A stretch of 57,082 nucleotides of DNA from an uncultured Prevotella sp. (GCA_900551055.1 URUK01000015.1:1-57082); one strand, 5' to 3'. Counted from the stretch's first letter, positions 1 through 8,937 are shown. Notes: generated by a model from the letters alone, not told the origin. Program-made: numbers and translations.

Positions 1-147
1 CATATAAATTATTTAATTTCAAAGAAGGATTATTCTTATACCGAACTCACGTTAAGCAAATTCCACGGTTTTCCTTACAGTCAAGCCATGCACATCGGCA
101 TTTCATCTGTAACCGGAAGCAATCACATACACTTTCCTTTCAATTCT

Positions 148-235
148 AAAAGGTCATCTTTTGTCTTGCAATTAACGGCCTTTTACAAGGCAAAAGGCCA
201 CCTTTTGCAACGCGGTTGACGGTCTTTTGCAACGC
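148..235. repeat. 4 x 22-nt repeat array (copy 1)
   Basis: Four consecutive 22-nt units start at 148, 170, 192 and 214. The best-kept unit (192-213) reads AAAAGGCCACCTTTTGCA then ACGC. Each unit is a weak palindrome (AAAAGG..CCTTTT). This is the first of eleven arrays with the same layout in the window. It lies in the 458-nt gap before rmuC, upstream of the rmuC promoter; I see nothing else in that gap. Confidence 0.85.
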
Positions 236-272
236 GTGCGGCCAACGCCTGTCGCGTTTTATGCGGTAAAGG

Positions 273-304
273 TTTGTATGTGTCACCAATAATTATTATT
301 TTTG
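273..304 (+). promoter_or_regulatory. Bacteroidetes-type promoter for rmuC
   Basis: TTTG at 273-276, a 20-nt spacer and TATTTTTG at 297-304 match the phylum consensus TTTG / TAnnTTTG. Transcription would start near 310, giving a leader of about 150 nt before the rmuC ATG. Confidence 0.6.
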
Positions 305-458
305 TTGCGACAAAACCCACCGTCACTGGCAAACTGCACCGGCGGCACGGGCACGTACATGCCGCATCGCCGAACATCAGCCACAACAGGACTTAATGCC
401 TGACGTGCGGCTTTAACCGCTCTAAATTCAATAACTTCTATAACTACTAAATAGACAA

Positions 459-1799
459 ATGACATCAATACTGCTCTTTTTAGCCGGCGCACTTGTCGCC
501 ACCATCATACTTATGGCCGTAGGCCAAAGGAAAAACAGGGAAATGTCTGACCGCATTTCAAGCCTGACAAGTGACATTTCGGCGAAACAAAAGGAAGCGG
601 AAATGCTTTCAAGGCAGCTCGACGACAGCCGCAAGGAGCAAGAACGGCGGATGAACGAGGCCAAACAACAGTTTGAAGCGCAGCTTGAGGAGACCAACCA
701 ACGGCACGAACGCGACAAGGAAGAACGCACGGCAATGCTCGACAGGCAGTTTGCCGAACGCCTGAAACTCGTCCAAGAGCAGCTGAACTCTACAACAGAA
801 AGGCTGCTGAAACAACGTTCGGAAGAACTTGACAAGACCAACCGCAGCCAGATTGACTCCATACTGGCCCCGATGAGAGCAGTGATGGCCGAGATGAAGA
901 AGTCGATGGACGACAACCGCGAGTCGTTTACGCGCAGCACCGCCTCACTAAGCGAACAGCTGCGGCAGATGCACGCCACGACTACAAGCCTCGGAGCGGA
1001 GGCCGAGAAACTGTCGAAGGCGTTACAGACGGGGCCGAAAATACAGGGCGACTTCGGCGAGATGAAACTCAACGACCTGCTCGACAAGTTCGGATTTACC
1101 AAGGGCGTGGAGTACGACGTCCAGTACACGATGCGCGACTCCAAGGGACACGTTATCAGAAACGACGACACCGACGACATGATGCGCCCCGACGTAGTGC
1201 TGCATTACCCCGACCACAAGGACGTAATCATCGACTCCAAGGCTTCGCTCACAGCCTTCATAGGCTACGTGAACGCAGAAAACGACGACGAACGCAAGCG
1301 TTATCTGGACGAGCACGTCAAGAGCGTGCGACGTCATGTAGACGAGCTTTCGGCCAAAAGCTACGGCAAATACTCGATGGAAGGCGGCACAACGCTCGAC
1401 TTCGTGATAATGTTCGTGCCGCAGGAGGCTGCCATGCAGCTGGCCGTATCAGCCGACACGGCGCTATGGAACTACGCTTTCGAGCGCAACGTAATCATCA
1501 CCGGCGAGCAAAACCTGTTCTCCCTGCTGCGCCTCTTGCAGATAGCGTGGACGCAACAGCGGCAAGCAGACAACCAAGAGCAGGTGTTCGGCCTTGCAAA
1601 CTCTTTGCTGGAGCGCGTCGGACTGTTTGTTGAGCGGTTTGAGAAGATAGGAAAGAACATCGAAGCGGCGCAGGGTGCATACGACGAAGCGCGCAAATCG
1701 ATGACCGGCAACAGGGGTTTCGTCACCTCGGCGCGCAAGCTCGTGGAGATGGGAGCAAAGGAAAACCCCAAAAGAAAACTGCCTGATGACAATGAATAA
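459..1799 (+). CDS. rmuC: DNA recombination protein RmuC
   Basis: A 446-residue RmuC-family protein, close to the usual family length. One N-terminal membrane helix (about residues 4-21) is followed by a long charged coiled coil (about 25-190) and then the RmuC domain. The domain contains PDVVLHYPDHKDVIIDSKAS near residue 245; the D..DSK pattern resembles the PD-(D/E)XK nuclease core. In E. coli, RmuC limits inversions at short inverted repeats, which is notable here because the window is full of such repeats; that link is my inference. The ATG at 459 directly precedes the membrane helix and is the natural start. The gene stands alone, with its own promoter and an inverted-repeat element at its 3' end. 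Confidence 0.93.
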   Translation: MTSILLFLAGALVATIILMAVGQRKNREMSDRISSLTSDISAKQKEAEMLSRQLDDSRKEQERRMNEAKQQFEAQLEETNQRHERDKEERTAMLDRQFAERLKLVQEQLNSTTERLLKQRSEELDKTNRSQIDSILAPMRAVMAEMKKSMDDNRESFTRSTASLSEQLRQMHATTTSLGAEAEKLSKALQTGPKIQGDFGEMKLNDLLDKFGFTKGVEYDVQYTMRDSKGHVIRNDDTDDMMRPDVVLHYPDHKDVIIDSKASLTAFIGYVNAENDDERKRYLDEHVKSVRRHVDELSAKSYGKYSMEGGTTLDFVIMFVPQEAAMQLAVSADTALWNYAFERNVIITGEQNLFSLLRLLQIAWTQQRQADNQEQVFGLANSLLERVGLFVERFEKIGKNIEAAQGAYDEARKSMTGNRGFVTSARKLVEMGAKENPKRKLPDDNE

Positions 1800-1890
1800 T
1801 TAAGAATTAAGAGTTAACAATTAAGAAAATGCCGTTGCAAGCAAACCACAAAGCATCCTTTCTTAACCCTTGACTCTTAATTCTTAATTT
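1798..1890. repeat. Heptad-type long inverted repeat (copy 1)
   Basis: The left arm (1798-1831) is built on TAAGAAT/TAAGAGT-like heptads and the right arm (about 1853-1890) is its imperfect complement. It begins at the rmuC stop codon, so it would form a long hairpin at the 3' end of the mRNA. Confidence 0.75.
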
Positions 1891-1933
1891 GTCTGTTTTA
1901 ACCTAATTGTAATACCGGTGTAACAGGTATGAA

Positions 1934-1953
1934 TACATTTGTAGGTATTTTTG
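1934..1953 (+). promoter_or_regulatory. Two overlapping -7 elements before the response regulator
   Basis: TACATTTG (1934-1941) and TATTTTTG (1946-1953) both fit TAnnTTTG and lie 25-45 nt before the ATG at 1979. No TTTG box at the usual spacing is obvious, so the promoter may depend on an activator. Confidence 0.45.
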
Positions 1954-1978
1954 CATCAAAAATCAAACAAAAAAGTTT

Positions 1979-2668
1979 ATGGACAACACTTATCGAATAT
2001 TGGTTGTAGACGACGAACAGGACTTGTGCGAGATTTTGAAGTTCAACCTTGAGACCGACGGATACACCGTTGAGACGGCCAACTCAGCCGAAGAAGCCCT
2101 GCAAATGGACATTAAAAGCTTCGACTTGCTGCTGCTCGATGTCATGATGGGCGGCATGTCGGGCTTCGCAATGGCAAAGAAGCTGAAGGCAGACCCCGAG
2201 ACCAAGGACATCCCCGTGGTATTCCTGACGGCCCGCGACACTGAAAACGACACGGTGACGGGCTTCAACCTCGGTGCGGACGACTACATATCAAAACCTT
2301 TCTCCATACGCGAAGTGCTCGTAAGGATACGTGCCGTGCTGCGCAGGACTGCAGAGAGAAACGGCGAACAGCAATCGAACGTGCTGCGCTATCAGGGACT
2401 TGAGCTTAACCTCGACAAGAAAACGGTAAGCATCGACGGCGAGGACGTGCCATTCACGAAGACCGAATTCGAGATACTTCACCTCCTTTTGGACGAGAAG
2501 GGGCGCGTATTCTCACGCCAGGAACTTATCGACCGCATCTGGCCGAAAGACGTTCTTGTGCTCGACCGCACCGTAGACGTAAACATAACACGCCTCCGCA
2601 AGAAGATAGGCAAGTTCTCGAAGTGCATCGTGACACGCCTCGGCTTCGGTTATTATTTCGACGCATAG
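1979..2668 (+). CDS. rprY: OmpR/PhoB-family response regulator (RprY-like)
   Basis: A 229-residue response regulator. The receiver domain covers about residues 5-125, with acidic residues D11 and D12, phospho-acceptor D54 (LLLDVMM), a conserved Thr near 82 (FLTARD) and Lys near 104 (ISKPF). A winged-helix DNA-binding domain follows (about 135-229), with the family motif FTKTEFEILHLL. Phosphorylation by the kinase encoded 145 nt downstream should control DNA binding. Length, sequence and partner resemble RprY of Bacteroides, so I offer that symbol with reservation. Regulon and signal cannot be read from the sequence. The ATG sits just after two -7 elements, which supports the start. Confidence 0.88.
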   Translation: MDNTYRILVVDDEQDLCEILKFNLETDGYTVETANSAEEALQMDIKSFDLLLLDVMMGGMSGFAMAKKLKADPETKDIPVVFLTARDTENDTVTGFNLGADDYISKPFSIREVLVRIRAVLRRTAERNGEQQSNVLRYQGLELNLDKKTVSIDGEDVPFTKTEFEILHLLLDEKGRVFSRQELIDRIWPKDVLVLDRTVDVNITRLRKKIGKFSKCIVTRLGFGYYFDA

Positions 2669-2686
2669 TAATGTTTTAACAGCCAA

Positions 2687-2795
2687 CACCCACCCCAACC
2701 CTCCCAAAGGGAGGGAGCTTGAAATGCCTTTCATCGCGCCACTTACCGGTAAATGTAATCAGAACTCCCTCCCTTCGGGAGGGCTGGGGTGGGTG
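2687..2795. repeat. GGGAGGG-type inverted repeat between regulator and kinase genes
   Basis: Arms at 2687-2705 and 2777-2795 (CACCCACCCCAACCCTCCC and its complement) match at 18 of 19 positions. Each arm also forms a local hairpin (CCCTCCC..GGGAGGG). The right arm ends 17 nt before the kinase ATG at 2813, so the hairpin could affect kinase translation. Related copies occur at 27477-27907 and 34613-34645. Confidence 0.85.
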
Positions 2796-2812
2796 CCAAA
2801 CATCCAAGAAAT

Positions 2813-4222
2813 ATGTTCAGAACTTCAGTCGGGACACGTCTCTACGTAAGCGTGCTGTCAGTATTCATCCTGTTCGCGGCGGCTTTCATCCTTTTCCAGC
2901 ACACACGCGAGCGCGAATACAAAATCAGTTCGCTCAACACACGCCTCCAGGACTACAACTCGAGGCTCACCGAAACGCTGGAATATATGGGCGACCACTC
3001 TGAGAAGGCGCTCGACCAATACATCAGGACGCACCACATGCACGGGCTGCGGGTGACGCTTATCAAGCGTAACGGGCAGGTTGTTTACGACAACATGTAC
3101 AAGAACTACGCGAAGATGGACAGCCACAAGAACCGCGAAGAGGTGCGCGAGGCGTTTACCAACGGCAGTGGGCACGACTTCAGCAGGCGAAGCGCGACGA
3201 CGAACCACACATATTTCTACTCGGCCACATACGTTCCGGAACTCGACCTCGTGGTGCGCAGCGCCCTGCCTTACGACAACAGCCTGGCAGAAGTTCTGAA
3301 AACCGACCAGCACTACCTGTGGTTCACGCTCGTGGCGGTGCTCATCCTCGTGTTCATACTTTACCGCTTCGTGAGCCGTTTGGGCGACAACATAGCCAAG
3401 CTGCGCCTTTTCGCCAGCCGGGCCGACCACAACGAGAGCCTTGACACGGAAGACCTTGTGGGCTTTTCGGGCGACGAGCTGGGCGAGATTGCCGAGCGCA
3501 TAATAAAGATGTACAAGCGGCTGAAGCGCACAAAGGAAGAACAAAACGTGCTGAAACGCCAGCTGACACAGAACATCGCGCACGAACTGAAGACACCGGT
3601 GGCCAGCATACAAGGGTATCTCGAAACTGTTTTAGAGACACCGAACATCAATGAAAAGACCAAACAGCAGTTCCTTGAGCGGTGCTACGCCCAGTCGCAA
3701 CGCCTCGCCTCGCTGCTGCATGACATATCAACGCTCAACCGCCTTGACGACGCTCCCGAGATGGTAGACTTCGAAAAGGTTGACATCAACAACATGGTGG
3801 CAGGCATCGTAAAGGACACAGCCCTGCAAATGGCCGAGCGCAAGATGACGTTCGACAACCGCCTGCCGCCCGGCGTGACCGTAAGCGGCAACCAGTCGCT
3901 GCTTTACAGCGTGTTCCGCAACCTGACAGACAACGCCATCGCCTACGCCGGCGAAGGCACAACGATTACCCTGTCGGCATCAGAGGAAGGCGGGCTGTGG
4001 AGCTTCAAGTTCAGCGACAACGGCATAGGCGTGCCCTACGAGCACCTGCCAAGACTGTTCGAGCGGTTCTACCGCGTTGACAAGGGGCGCAGCCGGAAGA
4101 TGGGCGGAACAGGACTGGGGCTTGCAATCGTCAAAAACTCGGTACTGCTCCACGGCGGAACTATCAGCGTAAACAACAACATTACGGGCGGACTGCGTTT
4201 CGATTTCACACTCAGGAAATAA
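2813..4222 (+). CDS. rprX: Sensor histidine kinase (RprX-like)
   Basis: A 469-residue membrane kinase paired with the upstream regulator. Two transmembrane helices (about 9-29 and 168-188) enclose a periplasmic sensor of some 140 residues. A linker follows, then a HisKA domain with phospho-acceptor His257 (NIAHELKTPVASIQG) and a HATPase_c domain with N box (RNLTDNAIAYA), G1 (DNGIGV), F box (FERFYRVD) and G2 (GGTGLGLAIV). All catalytic boxes are intact. The frame also opens at GTG 2789, but that codon lies inside the GGGAGGG repeat, and the protein from ATG 2813 starts just before the first helix, so I choose 2813. The ligand is unknown. Confidence 0.88.
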   Translation: MFRTSVGTRLYVSVLSVFILFAAAFILFQHTREREYKISSLNTRLQDYNSRLTETLEYMGDHSEKALDQYIRTHHMHGLRVTLIKRNGQVVYDNMYKNYAKMDSHKNREEVREAFTNGSGHDFSRRSATTNHTYFYSATYVPELDLVVRSALPYDNSLAEVLKTDQHYLWFTLVAVLILVFILYRFVSRLGDNIAKLRLFASRADHNESLDTEDLVGFSGDELGEIAERIIKMYKRLKRTKEEQNVLKRQLTQNIAHELKTPVASIQGYLETVLETPNINEKTKQQFLERCYAQSQRLASLLHDISTLNRLDDAPEMVDFEKVDINNMVAGIVKDTALQMAERKMTFDNRLPPGVTVSGNQSLLYSVFRNLTDNAIAYAGEGTTITLSASEEGGLWSFKFSDNGIGVPYEHLPRLFERFYRVDKGRSRKMGGTGLGLAIVKNSVLLHGGTISVNNNITGGLRFDFTLRK

Positions 4223-4388
4223 AAACAAGCCTGTAACGCCTTACCAACGCCACTGCCTGAAACACCTGCCATGCCGGCGCAAGGATGAAAACCGTTACCT
4301 GAAAGCGCACTTTTGCTTACACATCACGTGCCGTCAGGCCGCGCAAGACACAAACAACAACCATACCGGCCGCCTTTGCTTACAAAGC

Positions 4389-4476
4389 GAAAGGCGGCCT
4401 TTTACATTGCAAAAGATGGCCTTTTGCAGCGTAAAACACGGCCTTTCACAACGCAATATACGGCCTTTCGCAACGC
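4389..4476. repeat. 4 x 22-nt repeat array (copy 2)
   Basis: Units start at 4389, 4411, 4433 and 4455, with GGCCTTT as the best-kept core and NNGC at most unit ends. A further degenerate unit may precede it (from about 4367). It lies in the 508-nt gap between the kinase gene and ptb. Apart from the ptb promoter I see nothing else in that gap. Confidence 0.85.
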
Positions 4477-4681
4477 TGCCGGACAATATCCGGCCGGTGA
4501 CAAGTTTCAAATCAAAACTTTCTTTTTGACTGTTTTTACAACAGCAAACCGCAACTTTGTCAATTACAAACAGCCTTTCATACATACACACGCCGCATTA
4601 TCATGTCTTTATGACACAAAGACGGCATTCATGAAGATTAATCCTAAAACTCACAAAAACAAGTTATTAACTCCATTTTAT

Positions 4682-4712
4682 TTTGATGGTATTCATACTT
4701 TTACTAAATTTG
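4682..4712 (+). promoter_or_regulatory. Consensus promoter for ptb-buk
   Basis: TTTG at 4682-4685, a 19-nt spacer and TAAATTTG at 4705-4712 match the Bacteroidetes consensus. The ptb ATG follows 18 nt later, so the leader is very short. Confidence 0.75.
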
Positions 4713-4730
4713 TAGGCAAATCTTCCGACT

Positions 4731-5633
4731 ATGAAACATATACACAACTTTGACGACCTTGTAGGCTCACTGTCGGCTATGCACAACCGCAAGCGCGTAG
4801 CCATGGCATGCCCTGCCGATTCCCACACAAGATACGTCGTCGAGCGCGGCTTGGAGGAAGGCGTGGCCGACTTCACGCTGGTGTGCGCAGGAACATGCGG
4901 CCCCGACTTCGAGGACATCGCGAGGCGATACCCCGGCCATGTAGAGGTCATCGTAGAGCCTGACGCCGACGCAGCCGCACGCAAGGCTGTGGCACTGGCG
5001 CGCGAAGGGACGGCCGACGTGCTGATGAAAGGCACCCTCAACACGGACAACCTGCTGCATGCCGTGCTCGACAAGGAGAACGGACTGCTGCGGCAAGGCA
5101 GCATATTAAGCCATGTAACGGCCACCCACATCCCGGCATACGGCAAGTTCGTAGTGTTCGGCGACGCCGCCGTAATCCCCCGTCCCACGCTTGAGCAGTT
5201 TGATGCAATCCTCGGTTACGCGGCCAACGTAAGCCGGAAGACGGGTGCGGAGTGTCCGCGCGTCGCCCTGATAAACTTCACAGAGAAAGTGAGCGAGAAG
5301 TTCCCACATACCTTATATTATGAAGAACTGAAGCGGCGGGCCGCCGAAGGGCGCTACGGCGACGTACTCGTAGACGGTCCTATGGACATAAAGACCGCGC
5401 TCGACGGCGAAAGCGGACAGATAAAAGGCATCTCGTCGCCCGTTGTCGGCAATGCCGACGTGCTCGTGTTCCCCAACATCGAGTCGGGCAACGTGTTCTA
5501 CAAGACCATCACCCTGTTTGCCGGCGCGGAGACGGCAGGCATGCTCTGCGGCACAACCGTGCCCGTGGTGGTGGCCTCAAGGGCCGATTCGTGCGCGTCG
5601 AAATTCTACAGCCTTGCCATGGCATGCGTCTGA
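4731..5633 (+). CDS. ptb: Phosphate butyryltransferase (phosphate acyltransferase family)
   Basis: A 300-residue member of the phosphate acetyl/butyryltransferase family. It would convert an acyl-CoA (butyryl-CoA or a branched-chain acyl-CoA) and phosphate into acyl-phosphate and CoA in the cytoplasm. Recognisable segments are DVLMKGTLNTDNLLHAV near residue 100, VFGDAAVIPRP near 145, and the C-terminal ADVLVFPNIESGNVFYK with substrate-pocket residues of the family. The acyl-phosphate would go to the kinase encoded next (buk), giving the acid plus ATP. Adjacency to a butyrate kinase rather than an acetate kinase is the main reason to prefer Ptb over Pta. Whether butyrate, isobutyrate or isovalerate is the real product cannot be decided from sequence. 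Confidence 0.88.
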   Translation: MKHIHNFDDLVGSLSAMHNRKRVAMACPADSHTRYVVERGLEEGVADFTLVCAGTCGPDFEDIARRYPGHVEVIVEPDADAAARKAVALAREGTADVLMKGTLNTDNLLHAVLDKENGLLRQGSILSHVTATHIPAYGKFVVFGDAAVIPRPTLEQFDAILGYAANVSRKTGAECPRVALINFTEKVSEKFPHTLYYEELKRRAAEGRYGDVLVDGPMDIKTALDGESGQIKGISSPVVGNADVLVFPNIESGNVFYKTITLFAGAETAGMLCGTTVPVVVASRADSCASKFYSLAMACV

Positions 5634-5820
5634 TTAATTCATAATTCCTAATTAATAATTCATAATAGGGTTGGTATCTTGGTTGCCGTCAGGGCTTGTA
5701 CGCATCCTGCTCAATTATGAATTATGAATTAAGAATTATGAATTGAAAGAAGCCTTTACGGCGAAACGCCCCACGGCGGAAGCCCTATTATGAATTGTGA
5801 ATTATGAAATTATGAATTTA
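5634..5820. repeat. Long AT-rich inverted repeat between ptb and buk
   Basis: The left arm (5634-5672) and right arm (5781-5820) are built from repeated ATTATGAATT / AATTCATAAT words and end inward on ATAGGG / CCCTAT. A third run of the same words lies at 5713-5745. It looks like a variant of the heptad inverted repeats, here placed inside an operon. The right arm ends 6 nt before the buk ATG, so it may uncouple the two genes. Confidence 0.75.
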
Positions 5821-5825
5821 GCAAG

Positions 5826-6884
5826 ATGCGAATATTAGTTATAAACCCGGGTTCCACGTCGACGAAGATAGCCATCTACGAGGACGAGAAGCCTGTCTGG
5901 ATGACCGGCGCGCACCATCACGTGAGCGAACTGGCCGCCTTCGTCCACATCAGCGACCAGTATGAATACCGCAAGGAGTTCATCATGAAGCGGCTTGAAG
6001 AAGCCGAAATAGCCCTCGACTTCGACGCCGTCATAGGGCGCGGAGGCCTCACCAAACCGCTCGCCGGCGGCGTTTACGGTGTCAACGGGCTGATGAAACA
6101 CGACCTGCTGCACGCCGAACGCGAGCACGCCTGCAACCTCGGCGCGCTCATCGCGGCTGAAATAGCCGAGCAATGCGGCTGCCCCGCCTACATAGCCGAC
6201 CCCGTGGTAGTGGACGAGATGCGGCCTGAGGCACGCTATACAGGCTTCCCCGGCATCGACAGGAAGTCTATCTTCCACGCCCTCAACCAAAAAGCAGTAG
6301 CGCGGAAGTACGCATCATCGGTAGGGAAAAAGTACGAGGAGATGCGCCTCATCGTAGCCCACATAGGCGGAGGAATATCCGTCGGGGCGCATGAATACGG
6401 CCGTGTGGTTGACGTGAACAACGCACTCGACGGCGAAGGGCCGTTCTCGCCGGAGCGCGCTGGCACCGTTCCGTCGGGGCAGTTGGTAGAAGTCTGCTTC
6501 AGCGGAAAATACACCAAGAAGCAGATAAAGCAGATGATAAGCGGCAAGGGAGGGCTGGCCGCACTGCTCGGCGAAACCGACATGATAACCATCGACCGCA
6601 AGGCCGAAGCCGGCGAAGAGCCTTACCGCGAGGTACTGGCGGCAATGCTCTACACCATAGCCAAGCAGATAGGCGCAATGTACGTAGCCATGAGGGGACA
6701 GGTGGAGGCCATCATCCTTACCGGAGGCATCGCCCACAGCGACTACTGCATGTCTCTGCTGAAGCAGCAGATAGACTATCTCGCGCCGATAACAGTCATT
6801 CCGGGCGAGAACGAGATGGGTTCGCTTGCCTACAACGCCCTCGGAGTGCTGCGCGGAGAACTGCCACTGCTCGAATACAAATAG
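5826..6884 (+). CDS. buk: Butyrate kinase
   Basis: A 352-residue butyrate kinase of the acetokinase/ASKHA fold, of usual length. The N-terminal phosphate-binding loop is VINPGSTSTKIAIYE. The central region has AHIGGGISVGAH and the segment GEGPFSPERAG typical of butyrate kinases. The C-terminal adenosine motif is ILTGGIAHS. It makes ATP from butyryl- or branched acyl-phosphate and ADP, completing substrate-level phosphorylation begun by Ptb. The 192-nt gap to ptb is filled by a palindromic element, so coupling to ptb is by co-transcription at most. No separate consensus promoter is visible. Confidence 0.9.
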   Translation: MRILVINPGSTSTKIAIYEDEKPVWMTGAHHHVSELAAFVHISDQYEYRKEFIMKRLEEAEIALDFDAVIGRGGLTKPLAGGVYGVNGLMKHDLLHAEREHACNLGALIAAEIAEQCGCPAYIADPVVVDEMRPEARYTGFPGIDRKSIFHALNQKAVARKYASSVGKKYEEMRLIVAHIGGGISVGAHEYGRVVDVNNALDGEGPFSPERAGTVPSGQLVEVCFSGKYTKKQIKQMISGKGGLAALLGETDMITIDRKAEAGEEPYREVLAAMLYTIAKQIGAMYVAMRGQVEAIILTGGIAHSDYCMSLLKQQIDYLAPITVIPGENEMGSLAYNALGVLRGELPLLEYK

Positions 6885-6913
6885 CTTGAAGCCGCCGCGC
6901 AAGGCGGCTCAAG

Positions 6914-6985
6914 GGGAATTAGCGGTCAAGAAACTGCCATGCTTACGCTTTGTTTTAAGCAACAGTTTCTTAACCTCTAATTCCC
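6914..6985. repeat. Inverted repeat after buk
   Basis: Arms of 23 nt at 6914-6936 and 6963-6985 match with two mismatches. The loop holds a second small stem (GCTTA..TAAGC). It has the same architecture as the heptad elements and probably acts as a 3' hairpin or terminator for ptb-buk. Confidence 0.75.
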
Positions 6986-7027
6986 AAGTCTTAATGTTTT
7001 TGCATCTCATCTGTAAAAAGACATGAA

Positions 7028-7035
7028 TACCTTTG
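7028..7035 (+). promoter_or_regulatory. -7 element before the phosphoesterase gene
   Basis: TACCTTTG fits TAnnTTTG. A TTTG at 6999-7002 is 25 nt away, longer than usual. The element lies 26 nt before the ATG at 7061 and supports that start over the internal one at 7262. Confidence 0.5.
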
Positions 7036-7060
7036 TGCTAAATCATAAAGAGGTATTCAT

Positions 7061-8710
7061 ATGTCCAATCTTCAAAACACTGTAAGGCATTGTGCGGCAG
7101 GCGATGGCCGTGCAGTCGAAGCATGTGCTTCCGCCGTGGCCGAAGGCACGGAACAGAGCCGTGCGGCAACCTGCAAGAACGTGGCAAGACGCATTGCGGA
7201 TGCGCCGGGAAGGCTCTTCGGACGCAAAAAAACGGCCCGAATGGCGAAGGCTGCAGGCAAGATGAAGGCCAGGGTACTGCTTGCGCTGCTGTTGAGCACT
7301 GTGTTCATGGGCAGCGGAGTGCCCCAGAATACGGTATTCAACATATCGGGCACGGTGAAAGACACCGCCGGACGGGGCGTCGAGGGCGTAGTTGTGAACG
7401 ACGGCATCAACTTCACCGTAACCGACGGGGACGGCCGCTGGATGCTGCGGACTGACACCGTGGCAAGCAAATACATAAGCATATCCACCCCGGCTGGCTA
7501 CCGTCTGCCATCCAACGACGGCATAGCCGCAGGCTTCTACGTAGCGGCAGGCACGGCGGTAAGCGGCAACGGCTGCGACTTTGTGCTTGAAAAGCGCGGC
7601 AAGACTGACGGAAGTTTCTACTACATAGCCATCTCCGACCCACAGGTACGCACGCAAGAGGACATGCGCCGATGGAGGGAAGAGACGATGGAGGACATCC
7701 GTGGCACGGTAGACTCGCTGCGGCGCAGGCGCGAAGTGGTAGGAGTCGCGCTCGGCGACCTCGTGTTCGATAACATGACTCTGTACGGAGACTACACCGA
7801 GTCGGTAAAGAACACCGGCATGACGATGTTCCACTGCATAGGCAACCACGACTTCGACCAACGCTGGAAGAGCCTTGACAACATGCGCCTCGGCACTCCC
7901 GTATATGGCGAAATGGAGTATAACAGGCGCTTCGGGCCTACAGATTACTCGTTCAACATAGGCAAAGCACACGTCATAACGATGAAGAACATCGACTATG
8001 CCGGCGGCAGGAAATACCGCGAACACCTAACCGACAGGCAGCTGGCATGGCTCGAAAAGGACTTGAGCCATGTGCCCAAAGGCTCGCTCGTGCTGCTTAA
8101 CATGCACGCGGCAGGATGGAACACCGGGGGCGGTGTGCGCAACATAAGCAACGCCGGGCGGCTGGAAAAGGCCCTGAAGGGCTACCGCGTACACGTGTTC
8201 TGCGGCCATACGCACTTTTTCCAGAACATTGTTGTCAACGAAAACCTTTACCAGCACAACATCGGGGCGGCCTGCGGAGCGTGGTGGACGGGGCGGCTCA
8301 ACCTATGCGGCGCGCCGAACGGTTACCTGATAGTAGACGTCAACGGCGACGAACTGGCATGGCACTACAAGCCGACGGGCCTTTCCGCCAACCACCAGCT
8401 TGCCGTTTACGGACGCGGAGAGTTCCCGTCTCAGCATGATTGCGTCGTCGCCAACGTATGGGACTACGACCCGGCATGCCGCGTGGAGTGGTTTCAGGAC
8501 GGCAAGGCGATGGGCGCAATGGAGCGTTTTACCGGCGTTGACGAGGGCTACGACTCGCTTTACGGCAAGCGGAAGAGCAAAACCGAAACACCGCACCTCT
8601 TCCGTTGCCGCCCCCAAGGACGGTACAATGAAGTGAAAGTTGTGTTCACCAACCGCTTCGGAGAGCGGTACTCCGCGGTAATAAGACCGGTAACCGAAGC
8701 GCAGGCATAA
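7061..8710 (+). CDS. Secreted calcineurin-like metallophosphoesterase
   Basis: A 549-residue protein with a calcineurin-type phosphoesterase domain. Metal-binding motifs in order are ISDPQ, GDLVFDN, GNHDFD, NMHAAGWN and GHTHFFQN (about residues 190-400). Ahead of the domain lies a carboxypeptidase-regulatory-like beta sandwich (ISGTVKDTAGRGVEGVVVND), and behind it a C-terminal beta domain common in Bacteroides homologues. The substrate is unknown. The start is unusual. A good signal peptide (KMKARVLLALLLSTVFMGSG) begins at residue 68 (ATG 7262), yet a -7 element sits just before 7061 and the 67 codons between are open. Either the protein has a long pre-signal extension or translation starts at 7262. 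Confidence 0.82.
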   Translation: MSNLQNTVRHCAAGDGRAVEACASAVAEGTEQSRAATCKNVARRIADAPGRLFGRKKTARMAKAAGKMKARVLLALLLSTVFMGSGVPQNTVFNISGTVKDTAGRGVEGVVVNDGINFTVTDGDGRWMLRTDTVASKYISISTPAGYRLPSNDGIAAGFYVAAGTAVSGNGCDFVLEKRGKTDGSFYYIAISDPQVRTQEDMRRWREETMEDIRGTVDSLRRRREVVGVALGDLVFDNMTLYGDYTESVKNTGMTMFHCIGNHDFDQRWKSLDNMRLGTPVYGEMEYNRRFGPTDYSFNIGKAHVITMKNIDYAGGRKYREHLTDRQLAWLEKDLSHVPKGSLVLLNMHAAGWNTGGGVRNISNAGRLEKALKGYRVHVFCGHTHFFQNIVVNENLYQHNIGAACGAWWTGRLNLCGAPNGYLIVDVNGDELAWHYKPTGLSANHQLAVYGRGEFPSQHDCVVANVWDYDPACRVEWFQDGKAMGAMERFTGVDEGYDSLYGKRKSKTETPHLFRCRPQGRYNEVKVVFTNRFGERYSAVIRPVTEAQA

Positions 8711-8724
8711 TCCGCCGCAACGCA

Positions 8725-8812
8725 ATCGACGGCCTTTTACATTCCGAAAGGCCACCTTTTGCACGCCGAAAGGCCACCTTTTAGAGCCTAAAAGACGGCC
8801 TTTTACAACGCC
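8725..8812. repeat. 4 x 22-nt repeat array (copy 3)
   Basis: Units start at 8725, 8747, 8769 and 8791. The two middle units share AAAGGCCACCTTTT. The tail after 8812 (CTGAGTATCAAGG) resembles the tails of other copies. It lies between the phosphoesterase gene and the pafA promoter. Confidence 0.85.
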
Positions 8813-8929
8813 CTGAGTATCAAGGCGTTGCGCAACCGGCAATTTACGGCTGCGCAAACACCGTTTTAATATTCTGTTAAGATTGCCGCACGGCAGGCCG
8901 TTTTGCTTCCTGGTTACGGCGAAAACGCG

Positions 8930-8937
8930 TATATTTG
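8930..8937 (+). promoter_or_regulatory. -7 element before pafA
   Basis: TATATTTG fits TAnnTTTG. A TTTG at 8902-8905 is 24 nt upstream. The ATG at 8965 follows 27 nt later. The TTG at 8935 that extends the frame lies inside this element and cannot be the start. Confidence 0.55.

Noticed and set aside
148..235. 4 x 22-nt units as a CRISPR array
   Set aside because: Units abut with no spacers, always four, are degenerate, and no cas genes are present.
4313..4753. 146-codon open frame before ptb
   Set aside because: It runs through the 4 x 22 array and the ptb promoter and overlaps ptb out of frame.
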